Shown here piece by piece: positions 10,501 to 22,500 of a stretch of DNA of 64,000 nucleotides. This DNA is from Eublepharis macularius (taxonomy: Eukaryota > Chordata > Lepidosauria > Squamata > Eublepharidae). Location: assembly GCF_028583425.1 (NCBI RefSeq), contig NC_072790.1, positions 65,000,052 through 65,064,051 of the forward strand. Reading direction: 5' to 3'. The stretch's first letter is position 1; each line of letters opens with the position of its first letter. The notes below the pieces were generated by a model. It was not told where the DNA came from. It saw only the letters and a program-made list of their open reading frames with translations, and did not search any database. Made by a program: the position numbers and the translations under genes.

Positions 10501-13500
10501 CTTTATTTGTTTGAGAAATTATTTTCTAGGGCTTTGTTCTTATGAGATAGTAAACCAGTACGTAGTCCACACCACTTCACACTGTGGGTGGGACTCATGT
10601 GGCTGAATGTTTCTCCTCCATATTTAAAATATTTCCTACAAACAGAAAACAAGACCAGGCTGGAACCCTGATGGTCCACCTCCAACCTGAAGATAGTCAG
10701 AATACCACATCAGGATAGCCTCAGTTCTACAATTACCACCTCTTACCTTCTGTTACATTTAAATCTTCCTTTACAGATGTTCGGTAGAATCGTAATTTTA
10801 ACTTTTTTGCCAATGCCTCCGCTTCTTCACTGTTTAAAAGGGCAGGGGAAAAAAATCAGTATTTTTTCAGTGTAGTGGACAGAATGCCTTTGACTCGGAC
10901 TGGTTAAGCACTTTCAAGATTAATAAGCAAGAACAGTGCAACAGCAGTACTTTGGACCGTACAGCCAGCATGGAGTAATGTGGTTAGAATGTCAGACTAA
11001 GACTTAGAGGAGTTCCCTCGTTCAAGTCCACACTCTCATGGAAGCTCATTGGGTGATCTTGGACCAGTCATTCACTTTCAGCTGAACCTAACTCACAGGA
11101 TTATTGTTGTAAGGATAAAATGGAGGAGAGGAGAACAAAATTAACCACTTTGGATCCCCACTAGGAAGAAAATGAGGTATAAATATCTAAATAAATAAAA
11201 TTAGATTTACTCACTATAAGGACAGTAACGAGAAAGGGAACTATGATGGCAGGCCAAGATCCATTTAATCCCAGCTTGTGTAGGCACATGGAAACCCTAC
11301 TTCTTGCAAATACAAATTTAACTATGTCTTCCCCCTCCTGGTGAAACACAGCTACATTCAATTGGCATTCTAGACTTCGATGGAGGAACCGTACTTAGCT
11401 TGAGCAGAGCAGTGCGCAAGGCAATGAGCTATCTAATCTTTTACTTCATGCTGCTAAGCCCTTCTAAATCAACCCCCCCCCCCCGATCAGTAAACCCATG
11501 AAAACAAAACAAGGAGTAAAACTGGGGTCCTCAGTGAAAAGGGGTGGGGGGAAGGAAATCAGTGAAAACTGTATGGATCTAAAATACAGAATATGTTCAC
11601 ATCTCCACTTTCTATGTTAAGCAAGCACAGGTTTACATAAGACACCGTCCCAAGAAACGGAGGAAGCGCAGCTGCCAGTCCCCGTCCCCCAGACTCACAT
11701 CAAGTTTTAGGATCCTAGCTAGGAGAAAAGTGACCTCAAGGATGGCCTTTAAAAGTAAAAGCAGCAAGCAGAGGAGGGCTCATCATAAACAACTTATATA
11801 GTCCTTTTACACACTCATCTTTATATAAAATCACACACTCAGCCAAACCTATACTACAAGGTTGTTGTGAGGATAAAATGAAGGATAGGAGCATGAGGAA
11901 TACGATGTAAGCTTCAGTGCAGAGAAAAGCAGGATATAAATGAAGTAAATAAATATATAAATGATTCAATGTGGACCTGTTCCAAAGTTTGACACGTTTG
12001 TTGCCATCACAAGGATCTTGGCCACCACCTGCATGCAGTACAAGTGTGCGAATCTGGGCAAAGCAACATGTGTGTACACAAGTACAGCAACTCAGCTATC
12101 CTTTTTTTCACCTTTTTTTATTGGTCATTTATGGTCCGCCTTTCTCACCGAGACACAAGGTGGATTACAGTGTGAGATATGGATTACAACCAAGTATTAG
12201 GTGTGAACATGTCTCTTTTTAAAGTAAGGCAATCGCAGGCTTACAAAAGACATCATTAAAAGTCAGTAACGGTCTTACACTCTCACAGGAATAAGCCCCA
12301 TAGAAGAGACCTGAGTCAGATTCTGTATATGCCTGCTCAGGAGTGTTCTCTTAAATGCTTAGAAAACAGGTTATATAAGAATATGCTGACAACACTTACT
12401 TCTTTATACAAGAATCGTCCAAGAGGTCAATCTTGTTCTGAACAAGAACTGTAGGTATCTCTCCAACTTCAGATACTACTTTCGCCTTCCAATTAGGGAC
12501 TGCTTCAAAAGACTCTCTATCAACAGTGGAAAATACAAGCACACAAGCCTGGGCTCCTAAAAAAAATAAAATTAAATCAATAATAATAGCTGACAAATCG
12601 GATTAACTACATCAGGGGTCCCCAACCTTTGGGCCTGCAGATACCTTTGGAATTCAGACACAGGTCATAGCCACAAAAGGGCTGCTTCAGGAGGTGGAAC
12701 CAACCACAAAATGTCAGGGACTGAAGTTAGGTATAACTCTAATAATAACTCTTTAATATTTTTAGGCAGAAGCTCTTTTAAAATGAATACATTGTTTAAA
12801 ATATTTCCCTACATACACATTAATGCACTGAAGATCCTTACATTGTGGTGCCAGCTGCTGCTGAGCCACTTCTTAAAAATCTATACAGCCAATCAGTTCT
12901 CCATTGGCCAATCAGATGCCCCACCTGGCCCTGCCTACTTTCTAAAAACACTTGGCAGCCACCAGGAAAGGTATCAACAGGTGTCACGCTGGGGACCCCT
13001 GAACTACATAAAACCTGTGAAGTGTTGGGAACTGGCTAGTTTCCCCGTATTATTCCAGCAGAACTATTACTTTATAGCTGGCTTGTGTTAAAGTCAGCTT
13101 ACAACTGAAAGTATAACTGCAATCCTATGATCCAGAGGAGTTAGCCGTGTTAGTCTGTAGTAGCAAAATGGCAAAGAGTCCAGTGGACTCCTACAATCCT
13201 ATGCACACTTACCTTACCTGGTAATGTCCCACTGACCTCAGGGGGCACTTTGTGAATCTGCACAAGGAAGTCTTTTACCACTGTTAGTTTTCAAAGTAAT
13301 CATTCTGATACCTATTAAGACACCCCTCACTCAGGAGAATTATACTTGTTTTCTTCAAATTAGAGGGATCAAATACTTTCCCTACTTTGCATGTAACAAC
13401 CCCAAATATTACCTGTCTTTTGTTCAGGATATAACTGGTTCAGTCTTTGGTCAAATCATGTAAATTGCTCAGATTTAGTGTTGGGATAGCTTTAACAACA

Positions 13501-16500
13501 TTTTATTACACTATTTGGCCAGAAATGCTTTGGTGCAAAGTGAAACAGCTAACAGCTTTTTGGAGGAGGTCAAGGGGCCATTTTTGGTCCAGAGCTGCTT
13601 CTGATTCTGTTGCACTACCTCTGCACCCTTCAAGAAGTCCCTTGTTTTCCTGAGCTGAAGGTTCACTGCTAGACAAGCAGGAACAATGCTTTTGCCCATG
13701 TCATAAGAGAATGAGATTGCCAATACTAAACTCTATTCCTGCACTCTAACAGAAAATAGGAATAGGCAGTTAATGTATACAGGCCTGTGACATCAACATG
13801 CTTCCTTTGCATGCACAGCTCAAAGTCTCTGGATATGTCCTGGTCATCATATTTGCATTATATAAATATACACAACATAGGAAGTAAAAAAGACTTCCAA
13901 AAAGCACAGAAACAACATTATGGTACAACCTTTATTTCTAGCTGCTACAGAGCTCATCCTTTACTTTTTCAATGAGATTAACAAATATGAACTTCCCCTG
14001 CCAAGTAAAATCCACCAGCTAGATGACATCTTCCAGTACTTATAATTCAGGTCTTAAGGGCCAAAAGAGGTTGTGGCTTTCTGAACCAATGCTTAATTTG
14101 TTTATATAGAGAACCATGTAATGAACTCCTTATCAGGAGTACAGCAGAACAATAAATGCCACTGTTGGTTATTATATAAGAGCTGGCTGCTCACGACATT
14201 TTACCCAGCTTCCACTGCAAACAGTGAATGAAAGGTAAGTTTACACTGGTAAGCATTATCCCCTGGGTTCATCTTCGTTCTTCTGTGCCTCCACACATGG
14301 GGACTGCGCAGGCGCAGGCCAGCCGCCGGAGAATTTTCTAGAGCTTCCATGGCTCCGAAGGGGCCGTTTGTCGCGCGCCTCAGCGACCGTTTTCCCGCCC
14401 AAACGGTCACGTGATCCTCCAGCGACCAACGGCCCCTTCCCTCAGTTCTCTTCTTGCCGCCGCTTGGAGAGAACGTGAGCTTCGTTGCTCTGTGCTTTTT
14501 TGTGCTTCGTGCTTTATTCTGACTGATTGCTTGGCTTTTGACTTCGGACTTCGTGACCTCGACTATTCTTCGGATCTCGTTTTGGACATTGTTGTGGACT
14601 CGGTAATTTGACTCGGACTGTTTTTGACCTTCCTTTCGCGTGCCCCTGAAGATGGCCTCAAAGGCTCTCTTCAAGCATTGCCTCCAATGCCACACGAAAA
14701 TGGCCAAAACCGATGGCCATGAACTGTGGCTGTTCTGTTTGGGAGAGACCCATAATGTGACGGCCTGTAAAATTTGCCAGGGCTTCACCAGCAAGGCCCG
14801 GCAGGAGCGCAAGGCCCGATTGAATTCCTCCCTGTGGCAGAAGGTCATGTCCGGAGGCGCTCCGTTGCCCTCCTCCAAGGCCGGCCCAAGCCCCTCTGCC
14901 GAACGGCATTCCAGAGCTGGCTCAGTGGCCTCCGCGAGGTCGGGGTCGAAACCGCGTCCCCCGAGTACCTCGGCGTCGAGAGCGGCCTCTCCAGCGCAGG
15001 GACCGGTGCGGCCGCCCCGTAGCGCTTCATCTACCAGGTCGGATCCGAGACCAGCTTCGGAACCGAGGATCCTGATACCGAGTCCCCGGTCGGAACCGAC
15101 GGCCGGATCGGTTCCGACGAAGCCTAAGAGGTCGAAGCCGAGGTCCCCTTCGAAGGCGAGGAGCGCGTCGGTTCCGAGTTCTTCTTCGGAACCACCGAAG
15201 AAGAAGAAAAAGACCAAGCACCATCGGTCGCCGCGTCCCGCTCCTCAGGAGGAGGTCATCGTGCTTCCTCACACGCCTTCCCCTCATCTGGGCTCCCCGG
15301 AGCCAGAGGACATCTCCGTGCAGGTGCCGGATCCGATGGCCTTCGAGACGGTGCCCGCGGAATTCTCGTCGGGGCCGGAGCCGAGCCCGCACCGTCGGAG
15401 CCGACCATCGCTTGCCCTTCGGTCGCCGAGGCTGGAACCGAGCCCATCTCCTCGTCGGAGCCGTCCATCGCCTGTCCGTCCGTCTCCACCTCTGGTCGGT
15501 CGTGAGCGGCATGGTTCCGGGGACAGTGTCCGATCAGTCCGGTCCACTGCGTCCCGGCATCGGCAAGCTTCCTACCTCCCCTCGCCATACCGTTGCCAAT
15601 GGGAGGGGGCACCTGCGGGCTTCTCCGTGTCGGAACCGAGGCCTTCGACGTCGAGGTCGGCGTGGGCTCCCCCTCCGCTCCAGGTTCCGGAATCCCAGCT
15701 CGGTTCCGATGAGGAGGATGTCGAGAGCTTTGGCGGCTACCAGTCGGAGTCCTGGTCCGAACCATCGCCGGCTGAGGAGCTAGTGCCATCTGCGGACTCG
15801 CCATTCGAGGACCTCCGCATCTACGCCGATCAGATGGCAAGGATGGCCAAGGCTCTCGAGATGGACATCTCTTCGGCACTTCCCCAGACCAAGGACAAGC
15901 TCCTCAAACGTATCTATGGAGATAATCCGGCGTACGTAGGCTTCCCCATGCTCGAGGGTATTGAGGAGATTGTGGAGAAGGTGTGGCAGGTGCCCTGTGA
16001 TCAACCTCCAACGTCCAAGCGCATCGAGCAGCTTTACAAGATCAAGCAGGGCACCTGGCCGGCGTTGGTGAAACACCCTCCACCTTCCTCCTTGGTCACA
16101 GAGGAGTTCAACCCCCGACGATCGGGTCACTCCTCGGTGCCTGCCGATAAAGAGGGCAAGAAGCTTGATGCCATGGGCAGGCGCCAATACATCGTCGCTT
16201 CGCTGGGTCTGAGGATTGCCAACTACCAGACCATCATGGCAGGGTACCAGCTGTACCTCTGGGAGAAGTTGGCATCCTATACCCGGGACCTCCCTCCTGA
16301 GCAGAAGGCTGTGGTGTCCCTGCTACAGACGGAGGCTGTGAGGCTGTCTAAGCAGCAGATGAACGCTGGGAGCCACGCTGCTGACACTGCTGCTAGAGGG
16401 ATGGCGTCGGCGGTGGTCCTCAGGCGCCACTCCTGGTTGCGGTCTACGGCCCTGTCCCAGGAGGTGCGTTCCAGGGTGGAGAGCATGCCCTTTGAAGGGG

Positions 16501-19500
16501 ACTCGCTGTTCTCCAAATCGACCGACGAGACCCTGAAAAAGAAAAAAGAGGACAGGCAGACGGCGCGGTCCTTGGGTCTGGCTCCAGCGGACAAGCCCTC
16601 CTCCAGGTCACGGTACGCTCCCCGGTCCGGCCCTTACCACTACCAGGGCAGATACCAACAGCAGCGGCCGGGCTATCATCAGTATCCTGCCTACCAGCAG
16701 CGGCCCTACCCTCCCGCACAACAGCAGAGGAGGCGTCGGCCCTTCAAACCTCGTCAGGCACAGCAACCGGCCCTGCAGAAAGAACAGCAGGGCGCCGGGA
16801 GGCAGTACTGACAGGTCACGCCAGCCGTATCCCTGAACTTTTCGGACAGACTTAGTCCACTCCTCTCTGAGTGGGAGTCATTAACATCTGACTCATGGGT
16901 CTTAACTATTGTTGAACTGGGGTACGGGCTGGAGTTTGTTGAGCTGCCTAGATGCAGTTCACCCCTGACAGCTGTCAATAACACTATGGCCGAGCTGGAT
17001 GCGGAGATCGTGTCGCTCTTGGCCAAGGGTGCTGTGGAAGAATTGCCCTATGACGACTCTGTAAAGGGTTTCTTCTCTAGGTTCTTCCTGGTCCCTAAGA
17101 AGGATGGGGGCTTACGTCCCATCTTAGATCTGAGGGGCCTTAATGCCTTCCTCAAGGTGACCAAATTCAAAATGGTAACGTTGGCGGCTGTGATCGCCTT
17201 GCTGAAACAGGGGGATTGGTTTGCGGTTCTTGACTTAAAAGACGCATACTTTCACGTGGGCATACGGAAGGAGCACAGGAAATACCTGAGCTTTGTTTAC
17301 CGGCAAAGGGTTTTCCGGTATAAGGTGCTCCCCTTTGGCCTGTCCACTGCCCCACGAGTGTTCACTAAATGTGTGGCCCCTGTGGTTTCCTTCCTACGGG
17401 AAGAAGGTTGTACTATCTTTCCGTACCTCGATGACTGGCTCATCGTGGCTGACTCAGAGTCTAGGCTGGTGCAGGACATTGGCTTGGTACTTAGCACGTG
17501 CCAACGCCTGGGGCTCCTGGTGAACTTGGAGAAATCCAAACTGGTGCCCAACTGCAAGGTGTCCTACATTGGTGCACTTTTGGACTCTGTGGAGGGTAAG
17601 GCCCTGCTCCCCTTGGAGAGGGCTCGGTCCCTAAGGGGTCTAGTGTCCATGTTTAAAAGGAACCGGTTCCAGTCTGTGCGCGCTATCCAGTGCTTACTAG
17701 GGCATATGGCAGCGGCCACCTCTGTGGTGCCTTTCGCTAGGCTGCGTATGCGCCCTCTCCAGAACTGGTTTGTGCGGAGGTACGATGCTCTACTGCACCC
17801 TCCGTCCCTCAAATTCTCTATCCCGAGGGTCATCCTCTCCTCCTTGGACTGGTGGCTGTCTGATGACAACTTGTTTAGAGGGACCCCTTTTGGGTATCAA
17901 CACCATGACATCACGGTTACCACTGATGCCTCTCTGATGGGATGGGGTGCTTACTGTGGTGATGTGGCTGTGCAAGATGTCTGGTCTGACAGGGAAAAGA
18001 CCCTCCATATCAATGTGCTTGAACTAAGGGCCATTCGTTTCGCACTTGTGTCTCTTACAGCACTGCTGAGAAATCGTCATGTCTTGGTGCAGACGGACAA
18101 CACGACTGCCATGTACTACGTGAATCAGCAGGGGGGCACAGTGTCCATGGCCCTGTGCCGGGAAGCCACACTCACTTGGCAGTGGGCTATCAAGAACGGC
18201 GTGTCGCTCCGTGCTATACACGTGGCTGGGTCAGACAATGCCCGGGCAGATGCCCTCAGCAGGGTCCCTTTACTGGAACACGAGTGGGAACTGAACGTAG
18301 AGTACGTTGGGCCGATCTTCCAGATGTGGGGTCATCCAGTGATAGATGTGTTCGCCACTGCGGCGACCACCAAGGCCCACACGTTCTGTTCCAGGGCAGG
18401 GAGCGACCCCCTCTCTATTGGGGATGCCTTCCAGTTTACGTGGACGCAGGGCTTGCACTACATGTTTCCTCCGTTCCCCTTGATTCCCAGGGTCCTGTGC
18501 AAGATAGAGGAGGACGGGACGGACTGCATCCTAGTGGCCCCCTTCTGGCCACGGCAGGTTTGGTTCCCGAAGCTCCTGCGGATGTCCAAACGGACGTATG
18601 TGAGTCTGCCTCCTCGGCAAGACCTTCTCCTAAACGGGAGCCTAGTCCACCACGATCCCAAGCAGCTGCACCTAACGGCTTGGCGGATCGTTCCTCCCCG
18701 ATAGGCTTTACTGACGAGGTACAGAGGGTCCTCCTGAATGCTCGTCGGCCATCCACTAGGCGCGCTTATGCGGCCAAGTGGCGCAGGTTTGAGCTCTGGG
18801 CACTTGCCAGAGGGGTGGTGCCTGACAGCAGTCCTTTGGGGGTTGTATTCGAGTATTTGTGCCACTTGCGTGGTATGGGCTTGAAGGTTTCCTCCCTCAA
18901 GGTCCACCTGGCAGCGATATCAGCTGCTCACACCCGAATTGAGGGTGCTACGGTGTTTTCTCACCCACAATCCCGCCAGTTCCTTAAGGGCATGTACAAT
19001 CTTTACCCACCTGTGTCTGCGCCAGTGCCTCGGTGGTCACTGTCCTTGGTGCTCTCACATCTCATGTTGCCTCCATTTGAACCTATGGCTACATGCCCCT
19101 TGGATATGCTATCCTACAAGGTAGCATTCTTGGTGGCCGTCACGTCGGCCAGAAGGGTCAGTGAACTGTCTGCACTGCGGTCTGACCCTCCCTTTCTTGT
19201 GTTTCATCCCAACAAGGTGGTCCTGCGTCCCTGCCTTGAGTTCCTGTCCAAGGTGGTGTCCGCCTTCCACCTCTCGCAGGATATCTCACTGCCTGCATTC
19301 TTTCCTCAACCCTCCTCTAAGGGGGAAAAGGCCCTCCATACCCTAGACTTGAAGAGGGCCCTAGCCTATTACCTGGATAGGACGAAGGGATTCCGCTCCA
19401 GTCCTCACCTGTTTGTATGTTTTGGGGCCAAGGACAAGGGTAACAGGGCTTCCTCACAGACCCTGTCTAGGTGGATTGTGACGGCCATTGGCAAGGCCTA

Positions 19501-22500
19501 TTCCCTAGCAGGGGTGGCTTGCCCGCTTCATGTCAGAGCCCACTCCACGCGGTCCCAAGCATCCTCTTCGGCACTCCTCAGGGGGGTGCCCCTGGTTAAC
19601 ATTTGTAAAGCAGCCACATGGTCCTCTGCAGACACCTTTGTCAGGCATTACGCCGTTGATGTCAATGCGGAGCAGGATGTATCTGTGGCCAAGGCTGTCT
19701 TACACTCCCTCTTTTCCTGAGGGAGTTTTGGTATGACTTTCTTGACGTACCTGTTGGGTACCCTTGAGTGAAAGTGTGTATATATGTACCTGGGGGTGTG
19801 TATATATGTAAATATTGAGTATTTATGTGTCCTTACACAGTATTTTTACATAGATGTATATATGCATATCTATTTATTGTTGATCTTGTTTGCTTAATAA
19901 AATTGTGTTGGACTTCACCCCCGCCTTCCTTATTGTGTGAAGCTTGGTACACTCCCATGTGTGGAGGCACAGAAGAACGAAGATGAAAACAGGGTTAACA
20001 TACCTGTAACTTATGTTCATCGAGTTCTTCTGTGCTGACCCACAACCCTCCCTCCTACCCCGCTGTGAACTCCAATGCACAATACTGTGTTGGGTGTAAC
20101 GGAAATTGGTGTTTTTAAGGTGTTATGGCTGAAGTGTGTTGGTCAAGCGGCGGCAAGGGAGAACTGAGGGAAGGGGCCGTTGGTCGCTGGAGGATCACGT
20201 GACCGTTTGGGCGGGAAAACGGTCGCTGAGGCGCGCGACAAACGGCCCCTTCGGAGCCATGGAAGCTCTAGAAAATTCTCCGGCGGCTGGCCTGCGCCTG
20301 CGCAGTCCCCATGTGTGTCAGCACAGAAGAACTCGATGAACATAAGTTACAGGTATGTTAACCCTGTTTTCTGAGGAGCTGTTCCTGTACTGTGAGCAAT
20401 AGGAAACCCTGCATACTCAATGTAACTCAATAACCTATATGTTAGCTGAAGTTCACAGATAGTGGGGTTGTGAGAAATACCAGCAAAGTCACGCATAAGA
20501 AAGGCATGTCAATCAATTCTCATTTGGCTAGGAACTTCAGAGGGATGCTAGTCAATATAACAATGCAATTAACCTTACAGACTTTGCAACATCTTACAAA
20601 TGCTTACGGGAAAACCAGAATTGAAAAGAGCACAGTAAATTTTTAAACGGCACATTCAGAACCCACAAAGAAGCTACAGGGTTATGTCACAGAATTGCAT
20701 ATTTGTGTGTTTATAGGTTACATTTGCTCCTTAAACATATGGAGTGACAATCACCCCAGGCTATTGCGAAATGTACAGAACACACCATGAAGACCACAGA
20801 CATGTTAATTTCCAGTGAAGTTACACATTCTACTCTGAAAGACACACCAAAGAATGGTAAGGTTCACTGTGTATGCTACTCTTCCAGCACGATGTTTGCA
20901 TATGTTGCCATTCACATGCACATGCTCCTGTCTTAAAGTACCAAACTCGCTGAGACATCTATTACTTCTTTAGTTCTACAGATTTTTAGAGTCCACGGGG
21001 GGAGAAGGAAGAGGGATAATACCTGCACATCATGCACCTTTCTAAAATCACCAGAAAAGCCCGAATTTGTTCCAACTCAGGTATCTTCACATCCGCACAG
21101 AAACCAGTTTAGCCAATTCTGCACCGAGGTCAAAGTATAAGTGGTAGTGGCTACAGGTCTCTCCCATGACCAACCCCATTTTATAAGCAGTTGTAGCTCT
21201 TTAAAATTTGCCTTGACGCCCTATTCCAAATCATGTGTACAGCACAGTGGCTTCCAAGGCCTTGTACCACACACCTGAAAAAGCACAGGGGAGACAAGAG
21301 CTCTTTGGGCTGCCATGTATGTGATTCAAATCAGGGCAAATGTTAAAGAACTACAATTGTTTTTAAAATGGCATCACTGACCACATGATGCAATATAGGA
21401 CATAACAGAGGATGTAACACTTGCAACTTACTACTGCAATTAGAGAGGCTCTGTTGCCTGAAAAGATTAAATGGCAACACTGCATATTTTCTGCATATTC
21501 AATGAAGTACTCCAAGCAACCCAGCCAATGCACATATTTAACAAGCTACTAAAATTCATAGCCCCTATATGGAACCATAAACAAAAGATTTTTGGGGTAT
21601 CCCCCACATGAAATCAGACTTTAAAATTGTATTTTGGGGCAGTATAACTGTACACAGAATCCCAAAGATAGTGTTTTAGTAAAAATCCGAGAATGACTAG
21701 TTTATGGTATTTAATGGTAGTTCCAAAGTGCTCATTGTAATTTTGAAGATACAGTACCACAGAGCATTAGACCCTTGAAATTATTTTAAGTATGAATATG
21801 TTCTAAATATTTATTTCTGTTTTACAGAAAGAAGTAAATACAACATTCAATGTCTTTTTAATATTTAGAAGAAAAAGAATAGTCTGCAGAAAATTTTCTC
21901 TAACCCAACAAACAAACATTTAATAGACCTTTACTACCAACACAGCACCCCATCAATAAGTTTATTAGAGCCCATAAGCAACAGCTGGATCTAATCATGT
22001 ATGCCAATAATGCTACTTACCTCTGTAATAAGCTTTGGTAATTGCATCAAATTCTTCTTGACCTGCTGTGTCCCACAACATTAATCGTACATCTTCATCA
22101 TGGACTCTAAAATCACCACCACACAGCATCTTAACAACTTGAAAGAGTTACATGTACTATAAAAACAAGAAACTGCTTGTTTAAAATATCTGAGTGGAAA
22201 ATTATATCCAAAAAGATTTCTTTTCGCTTGTTGTAATGTTCATATACACTACAGAACATACTTTACATCATTTGAAAGATTACCTTTTTCCTGTTTCACA
22301 ACTCTTATCTTTCTACATTGGCAAAGAAGCTGTGTTCTTGAAAATTATCTTTACATACAACCTGTATTTCTGCATGCGTTATTCATCTTGGTAAATTGGG
22401 CAGTCATGTGCAAAGACTACAGAATAAAATTAGCATATAAATACCTCGCTTTTAGCTTTATAAAGCTATATTGTCACAGTACTTTTTCCTGAGAGAACAT

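Larger units (their letters stand above)
14268..20368 (+). mobile_element. DIRS-type tyrosine-recombinase retrotransposon, looks whole
   Basis: A 6.1-kb element with the full DIRS layout: inverted terminal repeats, a gag-like ORF, an RT-RNase H-methyltransferase-like ORF, an overlapping tyrosine recombinase ORF, and an internal complementary region before the right repeat. DIRS elements are copied through RNA to a circular DNA that the recombinase inserts, so they lack LTRs, integrase and a long target duplication (family knowledge). The two terminal repeats are almost identical over about 190 bp and all three ORFs are open; I see no obvious break. It therefore looks young. It sits in RAB23 intron 3, antisense to the gene. 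Confidence 0.95.

Noticed and set aside
12396-12596. 66-residue frame with NKID motif as a separate small gene
   Set aside because: It is RAB23 exon 4 read into the introns on both sides.
14201-15217. 338-codon minus-strand frame opposite the DIRS gag start
   Set aside because: It crosses the element boundary, mirrors the Ser/Pro/Arg-rich gag codons and shows no domain; a shadow of biased base composition.
14268-20368. Endogenous retrovirus or LTR element
   Set aside because: The terminal repeats are inverted, not direct, there is an internal complementary region, and a tyrosine recombinase replaces the integrase; no envelope-like ORF.
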